NCBI GenBank assembly: GCA_019828545.1 | Contig: JACVRA010000101.1 | Location: 426,658 to 490,657 of the forward strand | Direction of reading: 5' to 3' | DNA: 64,000 nucleotides | DNA from: Paracamarosporium sp. OC-R06-R3 | Taxonomy: Eukaryota > Ascomycota > Dothideomycetes > Pleosporales > Didymosphaeriaceae | Shown: positions 32,920 through 44,712 of the stretch, one piece after another | Layout: the number at the start of each line of letters is the position of its first letter | Numbering within the stretch: position 1 is the stretch's first letter | The notes under the pieces: generated by a model | Seen by the model: the letters and a program-made list of their open reading frames with translations, nothing else | What the model was told of the DNA's origin: nothing | Databases searched by the model: none | Translations under genes and position numbers: made by a program

Positions 32920-35761
32920 ATGGCAACAGTTGTAGAGACTCACGCAGTCCCGTTGAGCAAGAATGTCGACTTTCCACCAACACCTCCAGAAACTGTCGTT
33001 GATGGCGAAGATGCAAAGTCGGTCAAATCGATCGACAATAGCAAGGAGCAGCTCGATATTCCATTGCCGCCGCCTTCAACCGCACCCGTACAAGTGCTGG
33101 ACGTCGACAAGCCAACGCCAGACTCACACGTAGCAAGAGATTCCCGGTTGATACGGCTGACGGGCGTTCATCCTTTCAACTGCGAGGCACCTCTGACAGA
33201 CTTATTCAAGGAAGGATTCTTAACGTCGCCAGAATTGTTCTATGTGAGGAATCATGGTCCGGTACCAGTCGTCCAGGAAGAGGATATTCCTGATTGGGAG
33301 TTCTCGATAGAAGGGTTTGTGGCGATTTTCTCGTAATTGGTTGTCATTGCTAATGACCATTGCAGGCTCGTTGCCAACCCTTTGAAAATCACTTTGAAGG
33401 AGCTTTTATCTGATTATGAGAACGTAACATACCCGATTACTCTCGTTTGTGCAGGCAACAGGAGAAAAGAGCAGAATGTTGTTCGGAAGTCCAAAGGGTT
33501 TTCATGGGGTCCTGCAGGTGTATCGACAGCACTGTTCACCGGTGTGGTGATGAGAGATGTTCTTGAGCGAGCTAAGCCACTGAGAAAAGCACGTTATGTG
33601 TGCATGGAGGGTGCGGATAAGCTGGTCAGTCAAGCTGTCCACAGGATGTCCCAAAGCTAACAGATAATAGCCCAATGGCTATTACGGCACCTCCGTCAAG
33701 CTCAACTGGGCTATGGATCCTAATCGCGGCATGATGCTGGCACATAAGATGAACGGAGAACCACTTACACCAGATCATGGAAAACCACTTCGAGCTGTGA
33801 TACCAGGACAGATCGGCGGTCGCAGCGTAAAGTGGTTAAAAAGACTCATTATCACTGCCGAGCCAAGCGACAACTGGTACCATATTTACGATAATAGAGT
33901 GCTGCCGTATGTACCACCACCCACACAATCATCACAGAGATGCTAACCTTGATAGTACAATGGTCGACCCGGACGAGGCAGCAAAGGACAAGAACTGGTG
34001 GATGGATGAGCGTTACGCCATTTATGACCTTAGTCCCAACTCAGCTACCGCCGCCCCAGCGCACGATGAGACACTCGATCTGGCTACAGCACCAGAGTAC
34101 TACACGGTGCAAGGCTATGCCTACAGCGGTGGTGGTCGCCGCATCACACGCGTGCAAATATCGCTCGATCAGGGCAAGAGCTGGAAATTTTGTAATGTCG
34201 AATACGCAGAAGACAAATACCGCGAATATGAAGATAAGAAACTCTTTGGAGGGAGACTGGACATGGACTGGCGAGAAACGTGCTTCTGCTGGTGCTTCTG
34301 GAAATTGAACATCCTGGTAGAGGAGCTGAAGGAGGCGAAAGACATCGTCGTTAGAGCTATGGACGAGAGCATGAACATCCAGCCAAGAGACATGTATTGG
34401 TCTGTCCTTGGAATGATGAACAACCCCTGGTTCCGCGTCGTCATTCACAACGAGCATGGTAAACTGCGCTTCGAGCACCCTACCCAACCAGCACTGATGC
34501 CTGGAGGCTGGATGGAGCGTGTTAAGAAGGCCGGGGGAAACCTTACGAACGGATACTGGGGAGAGAGGATTGAGGGCGAACAGGCAGATGCGGTGCAGGC
34601 GCCGGCGCCGAAGGAGATAAAGATGACGAAAGACGGAGTGGATAAAAAGATTACACTTGATGAGTTCAGGAAACACGACAGCGCTGAAAGCCCATGGTTT
34701 GTTGTGGGTGGCGAAGTGTATGATGGAACGGCATTCCTGGAGGGCCACCCCGGTGGAGCTCAGAGTATCATCAGTGCAGCTGGCCTGGACAGCACAGATG
34801 AGTTCATGGCAATTCGTAAGTTCCATCTCCACGGGATATAGCATGTCACTGATAGCGAGCAGACAGCGAGACCGCGAAAGCCATGATGCCAGACTACCAC
34901 ATAGGCTCTCTCGACGAAGCATCCCGCCGCATCCTGGCCGAAGGCGAACCTAGTGTTGAATCTACAGAACCACGTCCCGTCTTCCTCGACACCCGTGCCT
35001 GGACGAAATCGATTCTCCATTCCAAGACGAAAGTCTCATGGGACACCCGCATCTTCTCCTTCAAGCTCGAGCACGACACGCAAGCGCTTGGCCTACCCAC
35101 AGGCCAACACCTCATGATCCGGCTCAAAGATCCCGTAACTCGCGAGTCCATCATCCGCTCCTATACGCCAATTTCCGAGACTACTAAGCGGGGTTACTGC
35201 GACGTGCTGGTCAAAGTATACTTCGATACACAGGAAAAGGCCGGCGGCAAAATGACAAAAGCGCTGGATGCTATCCCCGTAGGCCATTTTGTCGAAATGA
35301 AAGGCCCGATCGGCAAATTCGAATACGTAGGCAAAGGCGACTGTCTTATCAACGGAAAGCCCCGGCACATCAAGCGCTTTTTCATGGTTTGTGGAGGATC
35401 CGGAATCACTCCTATCTTCCAGGTGCTACGCGCTGTGATGCAGGATAAGGAGGACCCTACAACGTGCGTCGTGCTTGACGGTAACCGTCTTGTCGAGGAC
35501 ATACTCTGCAAGGAAGATCTGGACGTGTTTGCGAGGGATAATGTGGACAGGTGCAGACTGTTGTATACTCTGACGCAGGGTCCAGAAGACTGGGCTGGAC
35601 TAAGAGGAAGGATTGGAGCGCCGCTGCTGAAAGAGCATTTTGTTAGGGAGGCGGAGGGTGAGAGCTTGGTATTAGTGTGCGGACCGGAACCACTGGAGAA
35701 GGCTACACACGCAGCGCTTAGGGAACAAGGCTGGCCAGATGAAGATTTGCTGTTCTTTTAA
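32920..35761 (+). CDS. niaD: Assimilatory nitrate reductase (NADPH)
   Basis: It reduces nitrate to nitrite in the cytosol. Exons 32920-33314, 33366-33624, 33671-33906, 33956-34815 and 34863-35761 give 882 aa, normal for fungal nitrate reductase. Domains in order: a 90-residue leader; molybdenum-cofactor domain with the metal-binding Cys at C160 (LVCAGNRRKEQN) and GFSWGPAGVST; dimerisation domain (YYTVQGYAYSGGGRRITRVQISLD, WCFW); cytochrome b5 domain with heme ligand H561 (EGHPGGAQS) and a second His in FHSETAK-type context after the last intron; FAD domain (RSYTPISE); and NADPH domain with GGSGITPIFQ (from residue 761) and VCGPEPLEKATHAALREQGW. The terminal residues are LLFF. Nitrite reductase follows on the same strand. 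Upstream NirA and GATA sites suggest nitrate induction and ammonium repression. Confidence 0.97.
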
Positions 35762-35982
35762 CGATACGAGAAACGATGTATACTATAGGTTTGAGGACGA
35801 GTGTTGCGGTGCTTAGCAGCCAGGCGAACTTGGAGTTTTGGGGTCGTGGTTTTGATTGTTCTATCGAGATGGCCAAATGGTCAACGACCTGAAGGCCGAG
35901 GAATTACCATATTGATTGACGAGCACATATGTTTTCTATTCCCTTTCCTAGCCAGTTGTGCATTGCTCTTGTAGATTCATCA

Positions 35983-35992
35983 GTCACGTGAC
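35983..35992. promoter_or_regulatory. GTCACGTGAC palindrome
   Basis: A perfect 10-base palindrome centred on CACGTG, a core bound by basic helix-loop-helix factors such as Cbf1 and Pho4 types. It lies about 790 bases before the nitrite reductase ATG. Confidence 0.35.
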
Positions 35993-36179
35993 AATCAATC
36001 ATACCAGATTGCTGCACCGAAGCCATCCTGCAGTGTTCGCCCTAGGCACACGTATCCGTCCTCCCCCTTGCTTCGCGTACAAAACCCACCCGGAGAAACA
36101 CCTTTCCCACATGGCATCTCCGCCGTCGATGCCGCCGAGGCGCTAGAGAATCCCTGCTCCGATCTAGCGCGATTCCATC

Positions 36180-36220
36180 TTATCTTCCCTAGCGCCAAAT
36201 GAAACGCGCGCGCCTTATCA
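36180..36220 (-). promoter_or_regulatory. Two GATA-factor sites, nitrite reductase
   Basis: TTATCT at 36180-36185 and TTATCA at 36215-36220 read AGATAA and TGATAA on the minus strand. Both fit HGATAR and are 35 bases apart. Confidence 0.45.
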
Positions 36221-36317
36221 GGATCGCTGCAACCCCAGCGCGGCTGCATTTCCCCGGAGAAGAATATGTAGATTCCAACTGTCAAGCTCGCACCGTGTAG
36301 CCATGACGTCTCTCTAC

Positions 36318-36325
36318 CTCCGCGG
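36318..36325 (+). promoter_or_regulatory. NirA-type site, nitrite reductase
   Basis: CTCCGCGG is an exact match to the NirA consensus, about 0.45 kb before the nitrite reductase ATG. It lies between GATA sites at 36215-36220 and 36384-36389. Confidence 0.55.
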
Positions 36326-36383
36326 GCCTTCTACGACGCCTCGATAGTGGTTCGTCGCCGCATGCGCAGCGCAGCGTAGCGTG

Positions 36384-36389
36384 TTATCT
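36384..36389 (-). promoter_or_regulatory. GATA-factor site, nitrite reductase
   Basis: Plus-strand TTATCT reads AGATAA on the minus strand, 58 bases downstream of the NirA-type octamer. Confidence 0.4.
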
Positions 36390-36778
36390 TTGTGCGCGGG
36401 CGGCGTCTTGTCATTGGAGAGATCGTGGTTGGTCGACCGGCGGCGATGCGTGGCGAGGCACTGTTCTTGAGGTGGGTTCACGGTAGGTAGACGCTCTATC
36501 TTTGGTCGCTTTGGACCACTGGTTGGTTGCTTTTGGCGGCCCCGGAGAACGCGTGGAGATACTAGGTTTTTGGGTACCCTTCTACAATTTACCTGTTCTA
36601 CCGGCCGATCTTCCATCCTTACTTCTTCATTCATCTCTTGTCTGTTTCTCGAGTGAGCTCTATACCCCTTTGCGAGCAGTGTTTCTTTCTTGCTCCGTCT
36701 GCTTGACTCGACTTGTTTGTTTGGGGTCTTGTTCCTGGTGTTTGCGACCAGTTGGAAGACGCAAAGTCATAGCATACT

Positions 36779-39700
36779 ATGGAGGAGTCTGAACCTATAC
36801 ACACGCCTGGGCTCGAGCCTACAAGCATGGAGTCGCATTCTCCTCCTGATTCACCGCCACACAATCCGACCTGGGGAACGAAAGAGGCGAAAGATGCGAA
36901 GCTGCCGGTTGGACAATTGAATGATTCGGAGGTAAATAAGCTTCCCGAGCGGGTAGAAGAAGCACAAAAGGAAGATGCCGCAAAGCTTGATGAGCAGGGT
37001 AAAAGAAAGAGGATCGTTGTTGTGGGATTAGGAATGGTGGGCATTGCGTTCATGTAAGCGTGATCCTCCCCGACTGGCCATCATGAAAATGTGGTAAAAT
37101 CGCAAAATTTGTACTGATAGTTATGGCAGTGAGAAACTACTCAAATACGATATTAAGCGAAGGGAGTACGATATCGTGGTGATCGGCGAGGAACCCCATC
37201 TTGCGTATAACCGCGTGGGCTTGACCAGTTTCTTCCAGCATCGCCAAGTCGAGAACCTGTACCTAAATCCACAAGACTGGGTAAGTTGTATCCATGAATT
37301 CTCCGCTCCCAAAATCATGCTTATTCGCCCCAGTACTCTTCCATGCCTGAAGGCTCCCTTAGCTACCACCTCAATACACTTGTTACCGACATAGACTCGG
37401 AAAATAAGAATGTCAAGACATCTAGCGGTGATACTGTCTCATATGACATCCTTATTCTCGCGACTGGCTCTGATGCGTTACTCCCGAAACACACACCAGG
37501 CCATGATGCAAAAGGTGTCTTTGTATATCGAACAATCGATGATCTTCAACGGCTCATCGAATTTGCTGCGACACGCAAAGGGACCACGGGTATCACTGTA
37601 GGAGGTGGCTTGCTTGGTCTAGAAGCCGCAAAAGCCATGATCGATCTTGAAGATTTTGGCAAAGTAAAGCTCATCGAGAGGAACCGGTGGGTGTTAAGCA
37701 GACAGTTGGATGGTGATGCTGGAGGCATGGTTGTCGAACAAGTCAGAGCATTGGGCTTGGATGTCATGCTCTCTAAGCGAGTCGGCAAGATTGAAGTTGA
37801 CGAGGAGGGTTTTGTGAAGGGCGTGGTATTCGAAGACGGAGAGCACATGGAATGCTCAACAATTTGCTTTGCAGTGAGTTTGATCGCCATGAGCCACCAT
37901 GGTCGCTAACAATAGCAGATTGGCATCAGAGCACGAGATGAGCTCGCCCGGAAGTCAGGCATCAAGTGCGCTGACCGTGGTGGTGGCATCGTAGTCGCAC
38001 CCGATCTCTCGACCTCTACCAAAGACATCTATGCAATTGGAGAGTGTGCGAGCTGGGAGAATCAGACTTTTGGTCTCATTGCTCCGGGCGTCGAAATGGC
38101 CGACGTCCTCGCCTTCAACCTCACACAAGCAAAAGCACACACGCCGCGCAAGTTCAAGCGTCCAGACCTGAGCACCAAGTTGAAGCTACTAGGCGTAGAA
38201 GTAGCCAGCTTCGGCGATTTCTTCGCTGATCGCGATGGGCCCAAAGATATGCCCGGCCGGCGACCAGCGAAGAAAGATGGTGAGAGCCGGCCTAGGGACA
38301 AAGTCAAAAATCTAACTGACGGACCAGCGCCTCCTCCTGTCAAGGCACTTACTTATAAGGATCCGTTCCAGCAGGTGTACAAGAAATATCTTTTCACAAT
38401 GGATGGAAAGTATCTGCTGGGCGGCATGATGATCGGCGATACGAAAGACTACGTGAAGCTGGTACCAATGGTCAAAAATCAGAAGCAGTTGGAAATCCCA
38501 CCAAGCGAGCTTATCATCGGCGCGCAGAAGGGGGATGATGACGGTGCTGACCTGTAAGAGGTTTCTCTTTGCTTTCGCGTAGCGATACTGACAAATTACA
38601 GCGACGATGACACACAGATCTGTTCGTGCCACAACGTCACTAAAGGCGACGTTGTCAAAGGGGTCAAAGATGGCTCCTGTAAATCCATCGGCGACGTAAA
38701 ATCGTGCACGAAGGCCGGAACCGGTTGCGGTGGCTGTATGCCTCTAGTCCAAACCATCTTCAACAAGACCATGGCTTCAATGGGCCAAGAAGTCAAGAAC
38801 CATCTCTGCCCGCATTTTGAATACTCGCGCGCTGATCTCTTCAACATCATTTACGTCAAGAAGCTCACCGGGTTTGCTGATGTCATGAAGGAATGTGGTA
38901 AAGAGCCGGAATCGACAGGATGCGAGGCTTGCAAACCCGCTATTGGCTCCATCATCTCCAGTCTGTTCAACAAGCACCTGCTGGACGATGCTAGACGAGG
39001 CCTCCAGGATACTAACGATCGATTTCTGGCGAACATTCAGCGCAACGGAACGTTCAGCGTTGTTCCGCGTATGGCGGGTGGTGAGATCACTCCCGAGAAA
39101 CTCATCATTATCGGCACTGTCGCCAAGAAGTACAATCTGTACACTAAGATCACTGGTGGGCAACGTATCGATATGTTTGGTGCGAAGAAACAAGATCTTC
39201 TTGCCATCTGGCAGGAACTAGTAGATGGCGGTATGGAGTCTGGTCACGCGTACGCGAAATCACTACGAACAGTCAAGTCTTGTGTAGGAACAACGTGGTG
39301 TCGGTTTGGTGTCGGTGACAGTGTAGGCATGGCAGTACGGTTGGAGGAACGCTACAAGTCGATACGGGCACCGCACAAATTCAAGGGCGGCGTTTCGGGT
39401 TGTGTACGAGAATGCGCAGAGGCGCAGAACAAAGATTTTGGCCTCATCGCGACGGAGAAAGGTTTCAACATCTTCGTTGGCGGAAACGGAGGCGCGAAAC
39501 CCAGGCATTCAGAACTACTCGCCAAGGACGTGCCGCCTGATGATGTCGTTCCGATCCTCGATCGTTATATTTCCTTCTATATCAGGACGGCAGACAAGCT
39601 GCAGCGTACAGCAAGATGGGTGGAGAACCTTCCCGGCGGGATCAAATATCTTCAAGAAGTGATCTTGGAAGACAAGCTCGGTATTTGCGCCGACCTCGAG

Positions 39701-40480
39701 AAGCAGATGCAAGAGCTTGTCGGCTCGTACTTCTGCGAATGGACAGAAGTGCTCAAGAGTCCCGAAAGAAAGGCCCTCTTCAGCCAGTTCGCCAATACAT
39801 CTGAGAACATCGAGCCGCCGATCGAGCCGACAAAAGAACGTGGCCAAGAACGTCCAAGCTACTGGCCCACAGAATCAGTAAAGGAAGACTTTAAAGGTCA
39901 CAAGTGGGGCGATCTCAGCTGGCAACCTTTGGTGAAAGCCGAGGAATTCCGAGACCTTCCCACCGGAGACTCCAAAGCCATCAAGCGCGGCGACACGCAA
40001 CTGGCTGTCTTCAAAGTTCGTGGCAAGTACTACTGCACACAACAAATGTGCCCGCACAAACGAGCTTTCGTCCTAAGCGACGGTCTCATTGGCGATGACA
40101 TCAAGAACAACAAGCTTTGGGTGTCCTGTCCTTACCACAAGCGCAACTACGAGCTGTCAGGCCCCGAAGCCGGCCGCTGCGCAAACGACGAGCAGGTCAA
40201 CATCGCCACGTTCCCTGTTGAAGAGCGCGACGACGGGCTGATATACGTAAAGCTGCCGAGCGTGGAAGAACTAGACAGCGTGCTGGGGACCAGCAAGTGG
40301 AAGATCAAGAAAGACGAGACAAGCGATCCATTCGATAGTCTAGACAAGAAGTTGAAGGAAAAGCAGAAAGGCAGAAAGGGGTTTGCTGTAAGCCATTTGA
40401 AAGATGGTTTAGGAGAGAAGGGAAAAGCCAGCATGATACTTGCTGGTGGGGAAAGGGGTGCTGGAGGTCTGGACTGGTAG
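36779..40480 (+). CDS. niiA: Assimilatory nitrite reductase (NAD(P)H), siroheme type
   Basis: It reduces nitrite to ammonium. Exons 36779-37053, 37130-37280, 37334-37873, 37919-38553 and 38602-40480 give 1159 aa, full fungal length. A hydrophilic 75-residue leader precedes the FAD domain ([14 protein letters not shown]) and the second dinucleotide fold ([17 protein letters not shown]). Next comes the BFD-like [2Fe-2S] domain ([20 protein letters not shown]), then the siroheme/[4Fe-4S] domain with C761-VGTTW-C767 and C801-VRE-C805. The C-terminal Rieske domain has MCPHKRAF and [17 protein letters not shown]. All cofactor ligands are present. It lies head-to-tail behind nitrate reductase; in Aspergillus the pair is divergent. 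It probably shares NirA and GATA control with that gene. Confidence 0.97.
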
Positions 40481-40996
40481 GGCGAAGATACGGCGTGATG
40501 AATGACGATTGTAAAGAGAGCATTTATGAGGGCGTTTTGGAAAGGGATCGTAGGGCTTGTATTATACCTCCTGAGATGACAATATCTATCTCTCTATTTT
40601 CAGAATCCACTTTCGCTCCTTCAGTTTATGTGCTGCATGCTTCTGCTATGGCATGTACAGTCGGTTCTAGTACGTTCTGAAAAATTTATCCAGGTTAAAC
40701 GCAGTTGTAGACAAAAGAAATCACTGGTATATGCAAATGAGTTTGGGCTCAGATGTAGCTTTTGCGAAACGTACGCTATATGACGAGTACCTACTTTTCG
40801 CCGAGATTTGACAACCTGATGGATATGCCACTACAGATAATCCAAAGCACCCGCATAAAAAATACAAAGTGTTGGAGGCTCTTCTGAAACTTTCCGCTTA
40901 CTGATCACCAATTTCCTTACTCATTGTCACATTGTGCTGACTGAATTGTGCGTTTTTTAACTTTACATTGGCAGATCAAGTTCAATACTGCTAATT
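40481..40996. other. Convergent intergenic spacer
   Basis: About 0.5 kb between the nitrite reductase stop and the first small membrane-protein gene. AT-rich; no gene is supported. Confidence 0.5.
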
Positions 40997-41347
40997 TTAG
41001 AGAGGCATAGGGCTTTGAGCGCGATCCATTGTATTTCTTTGCGCTTGAGCGTATGTCCTTTTCTTAGAGGACTCCACTTCTAGTTGTTCAGCTAGCTCCA
41101 GGATTCTTAGATCCGAAGGGAGGGAGATTCGTGGCTTGACTATCTCTTCATCGGATATGGGTGCGCGCTTGAATGGCCAGAGTATCCGTGTAAAAGCGGC
41201 TGTGTCGTTAGGATAGGTGTTCGAGGACAAGCTGAACCTACTGCGTAAGTATATAGCGCACAATGTTACAGTAGCCAGAATAAGTAACAATATAGCAATA
41301 ATGAGAATCGCAAGGAGGATTTTCGTCTCGGTATCGTCGGAGAACAT
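40997..41347 (-). CDS. Small single-pass membrane protein, array member 1
   Basis: Single exon, 116 aa, no recognised family. An acidic N-terminus of nine residues precedes one long helix at about residues 10-34 (ILLAILIIAILLLILATVTLCAIY). A basic junction follows (LRSRFSLSSN) and a soluble tail of about 80 residues with WPFKRAP, EEIVKPRISLPSDLRILELAEQLEVESSKKR. The positive-inside rule puts the tail in the cytosol. It is too short for a channel or enzyme; an anchor, adaptor or regulator is possible. It is the last gene of a run of six minus-strand genes of the same architecture. Confidence 0.55.
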   Translation of the reverse strand: MFSDDTETKILLAILIIAILLLILATVTLCAIYLRSRFSLSSNTYPNDTAAFTRILWPFKRAPISDEEIVKPRISLPSDLRILELAEQLEVESSKKRTYAQAQRNTMDRAQSPMPL

Positions 41348-41643
41348 TTCCCTAAGAGCTTGAGCGATGTTTAAATTACTTGGTGTGCAGATTTACTGAG
41401 GCGTAATATGTGATGTTGAATAATTTAAGTAGTAGCAGCTAGATATTAGAATCAAAGTGTAATGGCGATAGCGATCAATCTCAGTCCCGGCATCAATATC
41501 TAACCGTAACATCAGCATTGCGCACGTGAATAAAAGTGACAATGTATGTCTCACAATGCGGCTTGTTCAAGTCCTCTGTCATTTTCGACCTCTCTTACGC
41601 TTCAAGTTCCCCGCCCTTCACTGTACTCGTTCGTCACTAACAA
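41348..41643. other. Spacer between array members 1 and 2
   Basis: 296 bases, AT-rich. No gene or named site is seen. Confidence 0.4.
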
Positions 41644-41880
41644 CTAATTGTGACCAGCCGCCGATGATGCTTCCACATCTCGCTCTTGTGTGGCTGGAGT
41701 TTTCTTCGAAATCAAGAACCAAAGTCCAGCGAAACAGTCGGCGATACATTTGAAAGGTGAGCGGATACGGGGATCAACAATACCGTCATGTCGAAGGCAA
41801 AATGTCGTGACCGAGCCGACAAAGAGAACTAGCAATGGCATAATGACAAGAACTGCCACGAGAATATGTACCTGCGTCAT
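41644..41880 (-). CDS. Small single-pass membrane protein, array member 2
   Basis: 78 aa from the ATG just before the hydrophobic segment; the frame is open to an earlier ATG at 41991, but those residues look like leader. One helix lies at about residues 5-29 (HILVAVLVIMPLLVLFVGSVTTFCL). A tail follows with a second weakly hydrophobic patch (CIADCFAGLWFLI) and the end SKKTPATQERDVEASSAAGHN. The ERDVE end resembles ERDIE in the next member. No family recognised. Confidence 0.5.
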   Translation of the reverse strand: MTQVHILVAVLVIMPLLVLFVGSVTTFCLRHDGIVDPRIRSPFKCIADCFAGLWFLISKKTPATQERDVEASSAAGHN

Positions 41881-42835
41881 ATTATTATAATATGTTCTTA
41901 TGGAGAGCATGAAATAAAGAGAGTTATAAGATGGAGGACGAATTTGGGTGTAGGTTCTGGGTTCGGTCGGACGAATATGTTTTTGCAACATGAATATGCA
42001 TGTGTTCGCAAGTGATTGGGTGAATGACTCTGACGAGATGTCCTAGACAAACGAACAAGCAAACCATCTCGTCAAATCACCTTGTGCAGAGGCGAGATAC
42101 ATCATTTATTCACAATGACTCAGTATTCCTATGAGAAAATATTAACTGTCCTTTTAAGAAGATGAATGAAGCCTCAGTCTAATTTACCTTCGCATATCTT
42201 ACGTTTTTTCGGGTCTTAAATGGTTGTTACGAGACTTTGGGCTCCGTGGGGATAGCTGAATAAATACTATTCTCATTTACGTGGTAATGCAACAAGTGAT
42301 CGAGAAAAAAAACCCTTACCGCACCCTTCACACGATCCTTCCAAATGTCTATAATTCTCTTTTGTGACTTCATCCCTAAATACCATGTCGAGGTTAATGA
42401 TCGGAGTAAGATCAAGTCTTTCTTCTACCGCAGCTTTTCCGTCTTTCACAGAAAAGCTCCTAGCACATACGATAGGGCTTACCCGGTGGAAAATCCACTC
42501 GACACGTGTTTCAAAATCTAATAATTCCTTAGTTACGTTGAATCACAAAATGTAAAATTGATAGCCTTGGTTTGACATAAGAATGTAAATTTTGGCAACT
42601 ACAAAAGAAATTCTAACATTGTCATTGTAAGTGTGGCAAGCGTGAAGTAATTCTTGGGCGAAGATACGCAAATGCCGCGTGAACCACATCTAAAAAAGAG
42701 AGAGAAAGCACAGTTGTGGCCCATCGAAAGCGCAGCAATAATTTCGCACAAGTTCAAGGGGCTGCTAAGTTTTGAACCGTCAGTTGGATTTTTCTAGCAG
42801 TATCTTTGGGATGAAACTGATGCGCGCTGAATATT
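41881..42835. other. AT-rich spacer between array members 2 and 3
   Basis: Nearly 1 kb with strongly AT-rich stretches. No coding frame is supported. It must hold the promoter of member 2. Confidence 0.4.
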
Positions 42836-43402
42836 CTACTGCTGGACAATCGGAGCGCGATATGAGAAGTTTTTGACCGCCGGCGGGATCGGAACTTCAG
42901 CGGGTCGCTGAGAATAGTCAGTAACCGTGCCGCTATTCATCTCACGCTCAGAAGCTTTTTCCATGAAGCTCTTGTGAACGGATGGCTTATCTGGAACTTG
43001 CAGCACTGTTGGCGCCGGACGCACATGCGCCTCGTTTATTGCGTTCGTCGACCCCCTGCCCTGGGCGATCCCGTCCAGCTGCGGCGCTTTATTAGTAGCT
43101 CCTGGCATCCGACTCATATGCTCTTCTTTTATTGCGGTAAACAACTCCCTGATGCGGGCGAGCCCGTCCTCCTGCGGCCTCGCATCAGCCTGCGGCGCCA
43201 CATCAGCAATCTCTATGTCGCGCTCGGCACTTTGACCCCTCCTCAAGAAACAGTGGTGGATCTTATTCTTCAAGGAAGTAATTACCCCCGGACGTTTGCG
43301 ATAAGCAATCAACAAGACGAGTCCAAAGAGGATGAACGGACCAACAAAAAAACCGATAGTGACGCCATTCCAAAAGCGGGACACGCAATCGCTAGAACAC
43401 AT
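42836..43402 (-). CDS. Single-pass membrane protein, array member 3
   Basis: 188 aa from the ATG of MCSSDCVSRFWNG; an earlier in-frame ATG at 43528 would add 42 residues. A Cys-containing N-terminus precedes one helix at about residues 13-34 (GVTIGFFVGPFILFGLVLLIAY). A basic junction follows (RKRPGVITSLKNKIHHCFLRRG), then SAERDIEIADVAPQAD and a polar tail. The tail holds two copies of a 31-residue unit with the pattern DG[LI]A...AI.E.H. No family recognised. The ERDIE motif links it to member 2. Confidence 0.55.
   Translation of the reverse strand: MCSSDCVSRFWNGVTIGFFVGPFILFGLVLLIAYRKRPGVITSLKNKIHHCFLRRGQSAERDIEIADVAPQADARPQEDGLARIRELFTAIKEEHMSRMPGATNKAPQLDGIAQGRGSTNAINEAHVRPAPTVLQVPDKPSVHKSFMEKASEREMNSGTVTDYSQRPAEVPIPPAVKNFSYRAPIVQQ
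43025..43177. repeat. Imperfect 93-base tandem duplication in array member 3
   Basis: The segment from 43025 and the segment from 43118 match at 44 of 60 aligned positions by my count. The offset of 93 bases is exactly 31 codons, so the coding frame is kept. Confidence 0.65.
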
Positions 43403-43528
43403 TTTGAGATATTCTCGGTGTTTCCTAAATCTGAGAGTTCGCGATAGGAAGATAGGGATTAATATACGCTTTGGTAGCATTGAGATTTCATGCATTGTGA
43501 TCTCATGATGAGAAGTTTGTTGGACCAT

Positions 43529-44511
43529 TGTGCCACTTCAAGATGGCCTAGAATTGTTTACACTATACATCTATATTCCACCCTATATATATCTCAGAAC
43601 AATACTTGCACGTTGTTAAGATAAGTAAAGATATCGGACGACAGGAGGAGTACGAAATGATCTTGATTTTGCACCAAGGGTAGGGACTCACTTGCTGAGA
43701 CTTAATCAAAATGCAAGACAAGGGACGTGAAAGTGTCGAACACTGTCAGCCAAATGAGACTCACAAAGGCCGACGAAAAGACCTCGCAAATGTTTTCATT
43801 TGCATGTTTCTGGCGGACCCGCCCAACGTGTGAAGTGTAGGAAAGATAGGAAGCTTATTAGGCAGCCCTATGGAACGAAGTCTTGAAAAAAAAGAAATCA
43901 TTTGTCAACAGACATCTTTGAGTCTCTGTGTGTATTATATAACTCATGTGCCAGGTCTTGGTTCCATCATCTCGAAGTCCTGGTGGCGCTAGAAATGTTT
44001 ATGGCATGCCACTTTGCACAGAACCGGAGGATATGGCACGCTACAAACGGGGCATCATTGTTGAATGCCACGAACCCATGTATGATCCCAGTACCAACCC
44101 CTCCACAGCGATATTCGTGACCTAAGAACCGTATCTCCTCTCAAGAATATGATACAAAGGGAACATTGTTCATTCACACAAAGTTGAAGAAGAGCCATCC
44201 TACCAACGCACACGCCCGATCGCACATTCCATAGCTCCTGCCCACGCGCGACCGTCATGGCTACCGATCAAGTTAAAGAAACTTTTTACTCGGCTCTCCA
44301 CCGAAGTAATCACATACACAATGTGACTGTTGAACATTCCCCTCCCCTACCTCCCAACAAGAAGCTCAGCACCACATCTGCCCGACTTCCTCGCTTTGCC
44401 TTTGTGAGCTTGAACTCCAACTCGACCAAGAGACCCGCAACCAATCAACACCATTACTTCGAACCTATCTAAAACATTCCCTTACTGCGGCAGCCGCTTG
44501 TCCTCCCTCTG
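43529..44511. other. Spacer between array members 3 and 4
   Basis: About 1 kb. A 71-codon plus-strand frame with an ATG at 44257 exists, but it has no recognisable content. The rest is AT-rich and silent to my reading. Confidence 0.4.
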
Positions 44512-44712
44512 CTACTGCACGACTGGACCGCGCTGGCGCTGCTTCGACTTTTTCTGGTAGCAAGCGATGCCGAGGAGAAAGGCGCCGACGATGAACATGG
44601 TAAGGAAGGCCCAGCCGAGGAGACCGCCGCCGTAGAGCAGGCGGTCTTCGGGTGGGGGTGTGACGGGCGGGCGTTTAGTTTCGGTCGGTGAGGGCGCGGT
44701 CGAGTTGGCCAT
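44512..44712 (-). CDS. Very small single-pass membrane protein, array member 4
   Basis: 66 aa from MANSTAPSP. The N-terminus is polar and Pro-rich with an NST glycosylation sequon (residues 3-5) and PPVTPPPEDR. One helix at about residues 28-52 (GGGLLGWAFLTMFIVGAFLLGIACY) is followed directly by QKKSKQRQRG. The charge pattern strongly predicts an outside N-terminus and a short basic cytosolic end. It is GC-richer than members 1-3. No family recognised. Confidence 0.6.
   Translation of the reverse strand: MANSTAPSPTETKRPPVTPPPEDRLLYGGGLLGWAFLTMFIVGAFLLGIACYQKKSKQRQRGPVVQ

Larger units (their letters stand above)
35762..36778. promoter_or_regulatory. Intergenic region between nitrate and nitrite reductase
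   Basis: 1017 bases holding the nitrite reductase promoter. It contains one NirA-type octamer, three HGATAR matches and a GTCACGTGAC palindrome, listed below. No coding frame is supported. Confidence 0.6.

Noticed and set aside
34041..34922. 293-codon minus-strand frame opposite nitrate reductase
   Set aside because: It is antisense to conserved nitrate reductase exons and has no recognisable domain.
44257..44472. 71-codon plus-strand frame with a good ATG context
   Set aside because: No hydrophobic segment, domain or splice partner; too short to support.
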